Shown here: piece by piece, positions 6,024-15,297 of the stretch
Layout: each line of letters begins with the position of its first letter
Numbering within the stretch: position 1 is the stretch's first letter
From: Palsa-504 sp963756575
Lineage (GTDB): Bacteria > Actinomycetota > Actinomycetes > Streptosporangiales > Streptosporangiaceae
Direction of reading: 5' to 3'
Length of the DNA stretch: 64,000 nt
Assembly: GCA_963756575.1 (NCBI GenBank)
Contig: CAVWOM010000006.1
Location: forward strand, 62,001 to 126,000
Notes under the pieces: model-generated
What the model was told of the DNA's origin: nothing
Databases searched by the model: none
What the model saw: the letters and a program-made list of their open reading frames with translations, nothing else
Program-made: the position numbers and the translations under genes

Positions 6024-8402
6024 TTATTCGGCGCGGAGGGCGGTGGCGGTGCGGGTGCGGGCGGCCCAGCCCGCCGGGGCCAAGGCGCCGGCTACCGCGA
6101 TGACCAGGCCGGCCAGCGCGAGCAGGACGATCTCCCAGCCGCGGTACACGTCCAGCACCGAGGCGGGCAGCGCGGTCTGCGCGGCGTGGCCCATCACCGG
6201 CAGCACGCCGTGGTGCAGCGCGATCCCGGCCGGGATGGCGACCAGCCCGGCGGCCAGCCCGGTGCCCGCCACCGAGCTGATCACCATGGCCATGGTCTGC
6301 CGCGGGGTCATGCCAACCGCCTTGAACACGCCGAGGTCGTGGACCCGCTCCCTGATCTGCAGGACAACCGTGTTGAGCACGCCGAGCCCGGCCACCACGG
6401 CCAGCAGCAGCATGAGCGCCCCGACCAGGCCGACGACGGCTAGCAGCTGCGGTGAGCTGTCCGAGGTGGCGTTGACCTGGTCGTTCAGGCCAAGGGTGTG
6501 GCCCAGGGCGGACGCGTAGGCGGTGGCATCAATGCCGGGCTTCAGCGCCACGTCGTACTGAGTCACGGTCAGCCCGGAGTCCAGGCGGGACAAGGCGGGC
6601 AGGCCGCCGAGGAGCTCGGGGCTGCCGCCGGCCGGGTCGAAGATCTCGCCGGTGATCCGCACGGTGAGGTGCCCGTTGCCGGAGGTCAGCGGGTAGCTGT
6701 CCCCTACCTTGGTGCCGGTCGCGGTGAGGAAGCCCGTGTTGACCACGACCTGACTGGTGCCGGACGCGAACCAGTGGCCGGTGACCAGCGCGTAGCCGGT
6801 CCAGCGGGCGTCGCCGCCGAAGCCGGCCAGCTGCAGCCGTCCGGGCAGGCCGGGAACGCTGAGGTCGTCGTCGGCCTCGGCCACGAAGCGGCCGGTGCCG
6901 GGCTGGGCGTGCAGGGCGGCGACGACCGCGCGCTGCTGCGCCGCCGGATCCGGGGTGCTGGGGGCGCCGGGCACCTCGGCTCCGGGCACCTCGACCTGCA
7001 CCGGCACGGCTGACGAGCGGGACAGGTCGGCCGCGACCCGGTCCAGGGAGGTGGCCAGGCCCGCGGCGAACGTCACCGCGACCGCGCCGAACCCGATCGC
7101 GGCCAGGGTGACCAGGGTGCGCCCGGGACGGCCGAACGGGCTGGCCAGGCCAAGAGTGACCGGCCGCGACAGCCGCCGCGCGACCGGGGCGCGGCCAAGC
7201 AGGCGGTGCGCCGCGTACCCGCCCGACGGGCGGGGCGCCCGGCCGGTCGCGATGGCCTGCACCGCGCTCAGCCGGGCCGCGCGCACCGCCGGCGGCAGCG
7301 CCGCCGCGCCGGCCAGTGCCAGCATCACCAGCGGCACGACCAGGTCCACCCAGAACGGCACGGCCAGCGCGCCCACCCCGTAGACCTGGGCGGTCTGACC
7401 GAGCAGCGGCACCGACAGCAGGTTGCCGACGACCGCGCCCGCCACGCAGCCGCCCAGGGCGGGCGCTCCCACCTGGATCAGGTAGGCCGCCACCACCTGT
7501 CCGGGCGAGAACCCGATGGACTTCAGCACGCCGATCCGGCGGGTGCCCGCTGTTACCGCCCCGCTGACCACGTTGGCCACGATCAGCACCGACATCACCA
7601 GGCCGATCAGCCCGAACGCCACGATGAACGGCACCCACGGCGCGATCGAGCGGGTCGCGTTCAGCTTGGCGGTCAGGTAGGACTCGGCCCCAAGCAGCGA
7701 GCCGCGCGGCAGCGCGGCCCGGATCCGCGCGATGTCGGCGGTCACCTCGGCCGCTGTCCCGGCCCGGGCGAACCGGTAGAGCATCTGATCCGTCGCCGGG
7801 GTGTGCGGGGCCTGCAGCGCGGCCAGCTCCGCGGGCAGCACCCAGGCCTCGGCGGTGCCGGTGACCGAGGCGGCCAGGCCGACCACGGTGAGCTGCGGCG
7901 AGCCGGGCGCGCCGTTCACGGTGAGCTTGGCGCCGAGCAGCGGGGCGGGACCTGGCCGGCCCCGCTCGAGCACGATCTGATCCGGCGACGTGGGCCAGTG
8001 CCCCGCGGTGACGGTCAGGTCGTCGACCGGGCCGCCGGGCGAGCCGCGCCCGGCGATGGACAGCGGGGTCATCATCACGCCCTGCGGGCCGCCGCCGGGT
8101 TTCCCGGCCAACGCGATGGTCACGGTGTCCGCGGTCTCGGCGAACGGGCCGGCCTGGGCGATGACGCCGGCTGGCTTGACCGCGGTGCCCGCGGGCTTGA
8201 CCGTGGCCGTGACCTGCGCGCCGCGCTGAGCGGCGAAGGCGTGATCAAAGGGCGCGTTGGAGTCCACCAGCAGGCCGAGGGCCAGCGTGCAGGCGGCGGT
8301 GGCGGCCAGCACGACCAGGGTGATCACCACGGCCTGGACGCGGCGGCCGGACAGGCCGCCGCGGGCCGCCCGGACGGGCGGCGACCCGATGGTCGTCCTC
8401 AT
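6024..8402 (-). CDS. ABC transporter permease, FtsX/MacB type
   Basis: The 792-aa protein has an N-terminal membrane helix (residues about 22-48), a large extracytoplasmic domain, and two FtsX-like permease modules: residues about 250-380 (VLIVANVVSGAVTAGTRRIGVLKSIGFSPGQV) and about 660-790 (VLQIRERVHDLGVFKAVGMTPRQT). The repeated RRIGVLKSIGFS / HDLGVFKAVGMT elements are the typical cytoplasmic loops that contact the ATPase. Its start overlaps the end of the ATPase gene by 4 bases, so the two form one exporter. The substrate is unknown; such pairs in Gram-positives often export lipids, peptides or antibiotics or act as mechanotransmitters. Confidence 0.9.
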   Translation of the reverse strand: MRTTIGSPPVRAARGGLSGRRVQAVVITLVVLAATAACTLALGLLVDSNAPFDHAFAAQRGAQVTATVKPAGTAVKPAGVIAQAGPFAETADTVTIALAGKPGGGPQGVMMTPLSIAGRGSPGGPVDDLTVTAGHWPTSPDQIVLERGRPGPAPLLGAKLTVNGAPGSPQLTVVGLAASVTGTAEAWVLPAELAALQAPHTPATDQMLYRFARAGTAAEVTADIARIRAALPRGSLLGAESYLTAKLNATRSIAPWVPFIVAFGLIGLVMSVLIVANVVSGAVTAGTRRIGVLKSIGFSPGQVVAAYLIQVGAPALGGCVAGAVVGNLLSVPLLGQTAQVYGVGALAVPFWVDLVVPLVMLALAGAAALPPAVRAARLSAVQAIATGRAPRPSGGYAAHRLLGRAPVARRLSRPVTLGLASPFGRPGRTLVTLAAIGFGAVAVTFAAGLATSLDRVAADLSRSSAVPVQVEVPGAEVPGAPSTPDPAAQQRAVVAALHAQPGTGRFVAEADDDLSVPGLPGRLQLAGFGGDARWTGYALVTGHWFASGTSQVVVNTGFLTATGTKVGDSYPLTSGNGHLTVRITGEIFDPAGGSPELLGGLPALSRLDSGLTVTQYDVALKPGIDATAYASALGHTLGLNDQVNATSDSSPQLLAVVGLVGALMLLLAVVAGLGVLNTVVLQIRERVHDLGVFKAVGMTPRQTMAMVISSVAGTGLAAGLVAIPAGIALHHGVLPVMGHAAQTALPASVLDVYRGWEIVLLALAGLVIAVAGALAPAGWAARTRTATALRAE

Positions 8403-9092
8403 CGTCGCGTCCCGGTGGCGGCATCAGCAGCGACCTGACCATCGACGATCTGAACAATGCGGCGGGCGTAGCGGGCGGCCAGGTCCGGGTTGTGCGTCAC
8501 CACGATCAGGGTCTGGCCGGAGGCGCTGAGGTCGAGCAGCAGCTCACCGATCTCCTCGCCGGTCACGGTGTCCAGCGCCCCGGTCGGCTCGTCGGCCAGC
8601 AGCAGCGCGGGCCGGTTCACCAGGGCGCGGGCGATGGCCACACGCTGGCGCTCCCCGCCGGACAGCCGGGCCGGGTAGGCGCCGGCGTGCTTCGCGATGC
8701 GCAACGCGGCCAGCAGCTCGTCGGCCCGGGCGCGAGCCTGGCCGGGCGGCAGCCCGGCCAGCTGGGCCGGCAGCAGAACGTTGTCCAGCACGGTCATGTC
8801 GTCAAGCAGGTTGAAGAACTGGAAGATCATGCCGACCCGCCGGCGCCGGAAGCGGGCCAGGCCGGTCTCGCTGAGCCGGTCCACCCGCTCCCCCGCCACC
8901 ACGACCTCGCCACTGGTCGGGCGGTCGAGCCCGGCGATGAGGTTGAGCAGGGTGGACTTGCCGCTCCCGGAGGGGCCCATCACCGCGAGCGCCTCACCCG
9001 GCGCCACCGCCAGGCTGACGCGGTGCGACAGCGGGGGCGCCGGCATGGTCGTAACGTTTGGTCACATCGGTGAGCTGAACGAGGTTATCCAT
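8399..9092 (-). CDS. ABC transporter ATP-binding protein, MacB/LolD type (apparent frameshift near N-terminus)
   Basis: Walker A (GPSGSGKST), the signature LSGGERQRVAIARAL, Walker B (LLLADEPTGALD) and the switch His (VVTHNPDLA) are intact. The long open frame begins only at an internal ATG (9046), but the true N-terminus MDNLVQLTDVTKRYDHAG starts at ATG 9092 in another frame. The length 9092 to 8399 is 3n+1: removing one C from the C5 tract (9033-9037) joins it to SHRVSLAVAPGE. Either a sequencing error or a real N-terminal frameshift is present. The gene is translationally coupled to the FtsX-type permease and divergent from a NarL-type histidine kinase. Confidence 0.85.
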
Positions 9093-9241
9093 GGCTGGAC
9101 GGTACGAACGGGGGTACCGCCACCGCGTCCGCCAGCCGGGTCAATCTGGTCGCTACCGGGGGACCGCCGTCATCCCTGCGATGTACCGGGCTCGGCCGCG
9201 CGGGCGATGGTGACGGGCTCGTGCGGGGCGACAATGGACAG

Positions 9242-10528
9242 ATGCGGGAGCGCGGGCTGGCGCGGCGCGCGGTGACCTTCTTGCGGGAAGCCGAGGCGCT
9301 GCGGCCAGCTGAGCCGGGGCGGATGCTGGGCTGGTCGGACGGGGCGGTGGACACCGCCATCGCCGTCGTGGCGACGATCGCGGCGGTCTGGCTCTTCATG
9401 ATGCAGCTACGGACCAGCCAGCTCGACATCGCTATCCCCGGGCCGCACGGGGGACGGATCGTGCGGCAGACCGAACCGGGCGGCCAGGTGCTCCTCGTCG
9501 CGCTCTGCGTGCCGCTGACGACGGTGCCGCTGGCACTGCGGCACCGGTACCCGGTCGGCGCGTTCTGCCTGATCATGGCGGCGGTGCTGGTCACCCACAC
9601 CAACGTCACCACGGTGACGTTCGTGGCCGTGCTGTTCGCGGCGTACAGCGCGATCGTGTACAGCCCGTACCGGCGGCTGGCCCTGCTCAGCGTGTTCACC
9701 GCGGCGGTCATCGTCACCGCGGCCTTCCCCGACACCACCCCGCGGGTGCCCGCGCGGTTCACCGCGCTGCTGGTCCTGCTGCCGACGGCGGCGGTGGCGG
9801 CGGCGATGCGGACCTGGCGGCGGCGGGCCGGTGACTCGGCCGAACGGCTGCGCCTGGCGCAGGCTGGGCACGAGGCGCAGACCCGGCGGGCGGTCGAGGC
9901 GGAGCGGGCCAGGATCGCCAGCGAGCTGCACGACGTGGTGACGCACAACGTGAGCGTGATGGTGGTGCAGGCGGGCGCGGCCCGCAGCGTGCTGGCCAGC
10001 TCGCCGCAGGAGGCGCGGGAGGCCCAGACCGTTATAGAAGCACTGCTGGCGGTCGAGGCCAGCGGGCGGACCGCGATGGGCGAGCTGCGGCACCTGCTCG
10101 GACTGCTGGCTCCGGCTGAGGGGGCCGAGCTGTCCCCTCAGCCGGGCCTCGGGCAAACTAGGGCGCTGGTCGGCCGGGTACGCGCGGCGGGGCTGCGGGT
10201 CGAGCTGACCACCGAGGGCGAGCGCCCCCTGCCGGCGGGGGTGAACTTGGCCGCGTACCGGGTGGTCCAGGAGGCGCTGACCAACGTGCTGAAGCACGCG
10301 AGCGGGGCAGAGGCGGCCATCCGTTTGGTCTATGGAGAGCGCGCGCTGGTGATCACGATCACTGATGACGGGGGGCCGGCCGGCTACGGACCTCCTGGGT
10401 CGGCGGGCGGCCGGGGGCTGATCGGGTTGCGGGAGCGGGTCGGGCTGTACGGCGGCGAGCTCGACGCGGGCCCGCGGCTGGGCGGCGGGTGGCGGGTGCG
10501 GGCCAGCTTCCCGCTGGAACCAGCGTGA
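9242..10528 (+). CDS. Sensor histidine kinase, NarL/DegS-type (HisKA_3)
   Basis: Membrane helices occupy the N-terminal half (about residues 38-60, 85-105, 112-170), without a large extracellular domain. They are followed by the dimerisation/phosphoacceptor box ERARIASELHDVVTHNVSVMVVQAG, with the phosphorylated His in ELHD, and the ATPase domain (QEALTNVLKHA, ITDDGGP, GRGLIGLRERV). ATG 9242 is chosen; a GTG at 9221 in the same frame is possible. The stop overlaps the response-regulator start (GTGA). It is divergent from the FtsX-type ABC exporter, which it may control, as is common for this class. Confidence 0.9.
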   Translation: MRERGLARRAVTFLREAEALRPAEPGRMLGWSDGAVDTAIAVVATIAAVWLFMMQLRTSQLDIAIPGPHGGRIVRQTEPGGQVLLVALCVPLTTVPLALRHRYPVGAFCLIMAAVLVTHTNVTTVTFVAVLFAAYSAIVYSPYRRLALLSVFTAAVIVTAAFPDTTPRVPARFTALLVLLPTAAVAAAMRTWRRRAGDSAERLRLAQAGHEAQTRRAVEAERARIASELHDVVTHNVSVMVVQAGAARSVLASSPQEAREAQTVIEALLAVEASGRTAMGELRHLLGLLAPAEGAELSPQPGLGQTRALVGRVRAAGLRVELTTEGERPLPAGVNLAAYRVVQEALTNVLKHASGAEAAIRLVYGERALVITITDDGGPAGYGPPGSAGGRGLIGLRERVGLYGGELDAGPRLGGGWRVRASFPLEPA

Positions 10529-11187
10529 ACGACCTAGCACCGCGGGTGGTCGTCGCGGACGACCAGACGCTGGTCCGGGGCGGTTTCCGGCTGATCCTCG
10601 GCTCGGCCGGGATCCCGGTGGTGGCCGAGGCGGCGGACGGACGGGAGGCGGTCGCGGCCACGCTGAAGCACCGGCCGGACGTCGTCCTGATGGACATCCG
10701 GATGCCCGAGATGGACGGCCTGGAGGCGACCAGGCGCATCCTGGCCGCGCCCGGGGCGCAGGAGATGCGGATCATCATCCTCACCACGTTCGACCTGGAC
10801 CAGTACGTCTACGCGGCGCTGACCGCCGGGGCCAGCGGCTTCCTGCTCAAGGACGTCTCCCCCGAGCACCTGATCGCGGCGGTCCGGCTGGTCCGCCGGG
10901 GCGACGCGCTGCTGGCCCCGTCCATCACCCGGCGCCTGGTGGAGCGGTTCGCGCCGCGTTCGGCCGCCGCCGATCTGTCCGCGCTCACGCCGCGGGAGCT
11001 CGAGGTGCTCGGCCTGATCGCGCGGGGGCTGAGCAACGCCGAACTGGCCGACGCGCTGACGCTGAGCGAGGCGACGGTGAAGACCCACGTGGCCCGGATC
11101 CTGGGCAAACTACAGCTGCGCGACCGGGTTCAGGCGGTCGTGCTGGCCTACGAGACGGGACTGATTTCCCCCGGTTCAGTCCGTTAG
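10525..11187 (+). CDS. Response regulator, NarL/FixJ family (LuxR-type HTH)
   Basis: The 220-aa product has an N-terminal receiver domain (VVVADDQTLVRGG, phosphorylatable Asp in DVVLMDIRMPEMDG, conserved Lys in FLLKDVSPEHL) and a C-terminal LuxR-type helix-turn-helix (LTPRELEVLGLIARGLSNAELADALTLSEATVKTHVARILGKL). GTG 10525 overlaps the kinase stop by four bases, showing translational coupling. It is the partner of the upstream histidine kinase. The divergent FtsX-type exporter is a reasonable but unproven target. Its 3' end overlaps the convergent serine hydrolase by 12 bases. Confidence 0.92.
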   Translation: MNDLAPRVVVADDQTLVRGGFRLILGSAGIPVVAEAADGREAVAATLKHRPDVVLMDIRMPEMDGLEATRRILAAPGAQEMRIIILTTFDLDQYVYAALTAGASGFLLKDVSPEHLIAAVRLVRRGDALLAPSITRRLVERFAPRSAAADLSALTPRELEVLGLIARGLSNAELADALTLSEATVKTHVARILGKLQLRDRVQAVVLAYETGLISPGSVR

Positions 11188-12423
11188 CGCCTGGTAGACG
11201 AGCTGGCGCAGCTGCGGGCGGATCGGGTAGGTGCTGGACGGCAGCAGCTGGGTGAAGAACGACACGGTCAGGCCGGCCGCGGGGTCGATCCAGAACGTGG
11301 TGCTGGCGGCGCCGCCCCAGGACAGCTCGCCCGGGGAGCAGACGACCTTGCCCGCCGCCGGGTCGATGACGACGGCGAAGCCGAGGCCGAAGCCGACCCC
11401 GCGGAACGGGGACTCGGCGTACAGCGGGCGGCCGAACCGCTCCAGGTCCTGGCCGCCGGGCAGGTGGTTGCGGCCCATGTAGGCGACCGTGCGCGGGCTC
11501 AGCAGCCGGGTGCCGTCGAGCTCGCCGGCCGGGCTGTCCGGCAGGTCGATCAGCATGTGGGTGAACCGGTCGTAGTCGGCCGCGGTGGACACCAGGCCGC
11601 CGCCCCCGCTGAGCACGCGCGGGGACTTGAGCGCGGCCTGGCCGAAGGCGTCCAGCCGCCTGGCCTGGCCGCCGGGGCCGGGCTGGTACAGCGCGGCCAG
11701 GCGGGCCGCGGTCTCGGGACCGGCCCAGAAGGCGGTGTCGGTCATGCCGAGCGGGATCAGGATCCTGGCCTTGAAGAACTCCTCGAGGGTCTGCCCGGAG
11801 GCCACCTCGACCACCCGGCCCAGGACGTCGGTGGACACCGAGTAGTTCCACTCGGTCCCCGGCTGGAACAGCAGCGGGAAGCTGGCGTAGCGGTCGCACA
11901 CCCCAGCCAGGTCCAGGTCCGGCGGGTTGCCCCACTCGAAGCCGCCCGCCCGGTAAACGGCGTCGACCGGGTGCGTGCGGTGGAAGCCGTAGGTCAGGCC
12001 GGAGGTGTGGGTGAGCAGGTGCCAGACCCGGACCGGCTCGGTCGCGGGCACCGTGACCTGCTTGGTGTCCGAGCCGCCGGTGTAGACGCGCATGTCGGCG
12101 AAGGACGGGATGAAGTCGCTGACCGGGTCGTTGAGCCCGAGCTTGCCCTCCTCGTACAGCAGCATCGCGGCGACGGAGGTGATGGGCTTGGTCATCGAGT
12201 AGATCCGCCACAGGGTGTCGTCCGTGACCGGCAGGTCCGCCTCCAGGTCACGCGACCCGGCCCGGGCCACGTGGGCCAGGCGGCCGTGCCTGCGCACGGT
12301 GAGCAGCCAGCCCGCCAGGCGGCCGTCGGTCACGTAGCGGGCGAAGTGCGCGTCGATGCGCCCCAGTCGTTCCTTGTCCAGGCCGATCTCGGCCGGATCC
12401 ACCTCGATGTTGAGTTCGCTCAC
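11176..12423 (-). CDS. Serine hydrolase, beta-lactamase/class C-like
   Basis: The 415-aa protein shows the penicillin-binding/beta-lactamase C fold markers: the S-x-x-K box in YSMTKPITSVAAMLLYEEGKLGL, the Tyr box around EWNYSVSTDVLG and a late WGGAASTTFWIDP region. Actinobacterial members are usually esterases or peptidases rather than true beta-lactamases. There is no signal peptide, so it is probably cytoplasmic. GTG 12423 is taken as start (an in-frame GTG 12441 is possible). The divergent acyl-CoA synthetase starts only about 10-28 bases away, so the two promoters must overlap each other or the coding regions. Confidence 0.85.
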   Translation of the reverse strand: MSELNIEVDPAEIGLDKERLGRIDAHFARYVTDGRLAGWLLTVRRHGRLAHVARAGSRDLEADLPVTDDTLWRIYSMTKPITSVAAMLLYEEGKLGLNDPVSDFIPSFADMRVYTGGSDTKQVTVPATEPVRVWHLLTHTSGLTYGFHRTHPVDAVYRAGGFEWGNPPDLDLAGVCDRYASFPLLFQPGTEWNYSVSTDVLGRVVEVASGQTLEEFFKARILIPLGMTDTAFWAGPETAARLAALYQPGPGGQARRLDAFGQAALKSPRVLSGGGGLVSTAADYDRFTHMLIDLPDSPAGELDGTRLLSPRTVAYMGRNHLPGGQDLERFGRPLYAESPFRGVGFGLGFAVVIDPAAGKVVCSPGELSWGGAASTTFWIDPAAGLTVSFFTQLLPSSTYPIRPQLRQLVYQALTD

Positions 12424-12450
12424 CGGTCCAGTATGCGTCACGATAATCTC

Positions 12451-14136
12451 ATGAGTTTTCCCACGGATACCTTCCGGGCGGCGCGGGACCTGCTGCTCAC
12501 GCACCGCGACGACTACGAGGCCGCGCGGCGCGAGTTCGCCTGGCCCGAGCTGGACGAGTTCAACTGGGCGCTGGACTGGTTCGACGTGATCGCGGACGAG
12601 CACCCGGAGCGGCCCGCGCTGCGGATCGTCGGCGACGACGCCGCCAGCTTGACCTACGGGGAGCTGAAGGCCAGGTCGGGGCAGGTGGCCAGCTGGCTGC
12701 GGGGCCTGGGCGTGCGGCGCGGCGACCGGGTGCTGCTGATGCTGGGCAACGTGGCGCCGCTGTGGGAGGTCATCCTGGCCGCGATGAAGCTGGGCGCCGT
12801 GATCATCCCGGCGTCGACGCTGCTGCAGCCGGCCGACCTGGACGACCGGGTGGCGCGCGGCCAGGTCCGGCACGTGGTGACGGACACGGCGCAGGTGCCG
12901 AAGTTTGCCGGGGTCGCGGGTGACTGGACGCGGGTGGTGGTGGGCGGGTCGGCTGCGGGGTGGCATGCGTATGACGAGGCTTTCGCCTCGGCGGCCTCGT
13001 TTGCCCCGGAGGGCGTCACGCGGGCCGGTGATCCCCTGCTGCTCTACTTCACCTCGGGCACCACGGCGCTGCCCAAGCTGGTCGCGCACACGCAGGTCAG
13101 CTACCCGGTGGGGCACCTGTCCACGATGTACTGGGTCGGCATCCAGCCGGGCGACGTGCACCTGAACCTGTCCTCGCCGGGCTGGGCCAAGCACGCCTGG
13201 AGCAACCTGTTCGCGCCGTGGAACGCGGGCGCGACCGTGCTGGTGCTGAACTACCCGCGGTTCTCGGCCGCGTCACTGCTTGACGCGCTCGGTTCGTACG
13301 GCGTTACGACGTTCTGCGCGCCGCCGACGGTATGGCGGATGTTGATCCAAGCCGACCTGGGCACGGCCGACATCTCGGCCCTGCGCGAGTGCGTGGCCGC
13401 GGGCGAGCCGCTCAACCCGGAGGTGATCGAGCAGGTGCGCAAGGCCTGGGGGATCACGGTGCGGGACGGGTTCGGCCAGACCGAGACGACGGCGCAGGTC
13501 GGGAACACGCCCGGGCAGGCGGTCCGGGTCGGCTCGATGGGGCGGCCGCTGCCCGGGTACTCGGTGGTGCTGGTCGACCCGGTTTCCGGCGCCGTATCCA
13601 GGGACGGCGAGATCTGCCTGGACCTGTCGGACCGGCCGCTCGGGCTGATGACCGGGTACCTGGACGACGACGCGCTGAACGAGCGGGCCATGGCGGGCGG
13701 GTACTACCACACCGGCGACGTGGCGACCACGGACGACGACGGCTACATCACCTACGTAGGCCGGACCGACGACGTGTTCAAGGCCTCGGACTACCGGATC
13801 TCGCCGTTCGAGCTGGAATCCATCCTGATCGAGCACGAGGCGGTAGCCGAGGCGGCGGTGGTGCCCTCGCCCGACCCGGTCCGGCTGGCCGTGCCGAAGG
13901 CGTACGTGCTGCTGGCGGCCGGGCAGTCGCCGTCACCGGAGCTGGCCCAGGCCATCATGGCGTTCTGCCGCGAGCGGGTCGCGCCGTACAAGCGGATCCG
14001 GCGGCTCGAGTTCGGTGACCTGCCGAAGACCATCTCCGGGAAGATCCGCCGGGTGGAGCTGCGCGAAGCCGAGAACGAGCGGCCGTCGTCGCCGCGCGGG
14101 GTCACCGAGTTCTGGGAAGAGGACTTCAGCTGGTAG
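12451..14136 (+). CDS. AMP-dependent acyl-CoA synthetase/ligase
   Basis: The 561-aa adenylate-forming enzyme (ANL superfamily) activates a carboxylic acid with ATP and transfers it to CoA. Motifs in order: P-loop YFTSGTTALPK, GFGQTET (A5), YYHTGD (A7), GRTDDVFKASDYRISPFELE (A8 hinge), and LPKTISGKIRR carrying the catalytic Lys (A10). The SSPGWAKHAWSNLFAPW stretch resembles medium-chain acyl/benzoyl-CoA ligases of the ACSM group. The substrate is not predictable. ATG 12451 (MSFPTDTFRAARDLLL) is the likely start, with ATG 12433 as alternative. Its end overlaps the convergent nickel transporter by 11 bases. Confidence 0.9.
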   Translation: MSFPTDTFRAARDLLLTHRDDYEAARREFAWPELDEFNWALDWFDVIADEHPERPALRIVGDDAASLTYGELKARSGQVASWLRGLGVRRGDRVLLMLGNVAPLWEVILAAMKLGAVIIPASTLLQPADLDDRVARGQVRHVVTDTAQVPKFAGVAGDWTRVVVGGSAAGWHAYDEAFASAASFAPEGVTRAGDPLLLYFTSGTTALPKLVAHTQVSYPVGHLSTMYWVGIQPGDVHLNLSSPGWAKHAWSNLFAPWNAGATVLVLNYPRFSAASLLDALGSYGVTTFCAPPTVWRMLIQADLGTADISALRECVAAGEPLNPEVIEQVRKAWGITVRDGFGQTETTAQVGNTPGQAVRVGSMGRPLPGYSVVLVDPVSGAVSRDGEICLDLSDRPLGLMTGYLDDDALNERAMAGGYYHTGDVATTDDDGYITYVGRTDDVFKASDYRISPFELESILIEHEAVAEAAVVPSPDPVRLAVPKAYVLLAAGQSPSPELAQAIMAFCRERVAPYKRIRRLEFGDLPKTISGKIRRVELREAENERPSSPRGVTEFWEEDFSW

Positions 14137-15238
14137 CCGAGGGGTCGGTCGGGCCGGCCTCCCACTTCTGCTCGATCCGGCCGAAGTGCCAGATGGCCAG
14201 GGCCACGATCCAGGTAACCACGAACACGCCGACGATGATGAAGCCGGCCGAGTTGATGTTGAAGCCGGCCAGGAAGGCCCAGAACGAGCCGTCCAGGTGG
14301 GCGTTCTGGGCGATCAGGCCGAGCAGCTCGATCGCGCCGATGAACACGGCCACGAAGACGGACAGGCCGGTGATCGTCATGTTGTAGTAGACCTTGCGGA
14401 CCGGCTTGGCGAAGGCCCAGTCGTAGGCGAAGTTCATGAAGCAGCCGTCGGCCGTGTCGAACAGGCTCATCCCGGCCGCGAACAGGATCGGCAGCGACAA
14501 GATCGCGTAGAACGGCAGCCCGCCGGCCACGGCGGTGCCCGCCAGCACCAGCAGCGCGATCTCGGTGGCGGTATCGAAGCCCAGGCCGAACAGGAACCCG
14601 ATCGGGTAGATCTTCCACGGCGTGTCGACCTTGCGGGCCAGCGGGCCGAGGAACCGGTTCATCAGGCCGCGCTTGTTGAGCTGCTCCTCGAGTTCCTCGT
14701 CGTCGTAGCGGCCGCTGCGCATCTCGCGGAAGACCCGGATGATCCCGGTCAGCACGACGAGGTTGAACGCGGCGATCAGGAGCAGGAAGAAGCCGGACAC
14801 GCAGGTCCCGACCACGCTGGTGATCGTGTGCAGGCCGGAGCCGCCGTCCCTGACCTGGTCGTCCAGGTCCCGGAGGCCGAAGTTCAGCAGCACCGCGAGG
14901 ATGAACACGACGCTGGAGTGGCCGAGCGAGAAGAAGAACCCCACCGACAGCGGCCGCTTGCCCTCGCCGACCAGCTTGCGGGTGGTGTTGTCGATCGCCG
15001 CGATGTGGTCGGCGTCGAACGCGTGCCGCATGCCCAGCGTGTAGGCCAGCGCGCCGGTGCCCACGCCGAACACGGTCGTCTTGCTGATCTGGTAGTGGCC
15101 GCCCATCGCGGCGGCCAGCATCCCCCAGCCCGCCACGTGCAGCGCCACGACCGCGGCGACCATGCCGCCGAAGCGGGCCCACTCGGCCGGGGTCAGCGCC
15201 CGGCGGATCCGGGCGAGGCGGCCGGGCGCGTCAGTCAT
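14126..15238 (-). CDS. Nickel/cobalt transporter, NiCoT (HoxN/NixA) family
   Basis: The 370-aa polytopic membrane permease carries the family signature RHAFDADHIAAIDNTTR (HX4DH) in helix II and the second signature LGFDTATEIALLVL, followed by LFAAGMSLFDTADG. NiCoT permeases import Ni(II) and/or Co(II) by secondary transport, usually to supply urease, hydrogenase or Ni-SOD. A perfect Nur-type operator sits 16-40 bases before the ATG at 15238, so nickel-dependent repression is very likely and argues for nickel as the substrate. The only neighbour on the same strand upstream is an unrelated ABC-2 exporter, ending 59 bases before. Confidence 0.95.
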   Translation of the reverse strand: MTDAPGRLARIRRALTPAEWARFGGMVAAVVALHVAGWGMLAAAMGGHYQISKTTVFGVGTGALAYTLGMRHAFDADHIAAIDNTTRKLVGEGKRPLSVGFFFSLGHSSVVFILAVLLNFGLRDLDDQVRDGGSGLHTITSVVGTCVSGFFLLLIAAFNLVVLTGIIRVFREMRSGRYDDEELEEQLNKRGLMNRFLGPLARKVDTPWKIYPIGFLFGLGFDTATEIALLVLAGTAVAGGLPFYAILSLPILFAAGMSLFDTADGCFMNFAYDWAFAKPVRKVYYNMTITGLSVFVAVFIGAIELLGLIAQNAHLDGSFWAFLAGFNINSAGFIIVGVFVVTWIVALAIWHFGRIEQKWEAGPTDPSATS

Positions 15239-15253
15239 GCGCCCAGCTTAGGA

Positions 15254-15278
15254 GTTATTGCAACTCACTTGCAATAAC
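15254..15278. promoter_or_regulatory. Nur box (nickel-responsive repressor operator)
   Basis: A perfect 10-bp inverted repeat, GTTATTGCAA - CTCAC - TTGCAATAAC, contains TTGCAA-N5-TTGCAA (15258-15274). This is exactly the Nur-box consensus known from Streptomyces for the Fur-family nickel repressor Nur. It lies immediately upstream of the NiCoT start, overlapping the expected promoter. When nickel is sufficient, Nur-Ni would block transcription. The nur gene itself is not in the window. Confidence 0.85.
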
Positions 15279-15297
15279 GAACATGATGCAGCAGGGG

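Noticed and set aside
11464..12450. Upstream extension of the acyl-CoA synthetase frame (about 330 codons)
   Set aside because: It is antisense to the serine hydrolase gene and has no family similarity; the enzyme starts at 12451 or 12433.
13791..15182. 463-codon minus-strand frame over the NiCoT gene
   Set aside because: Arg/Gly-rich shadow; the NiCoT motifs are in the 14126-15238 frame.
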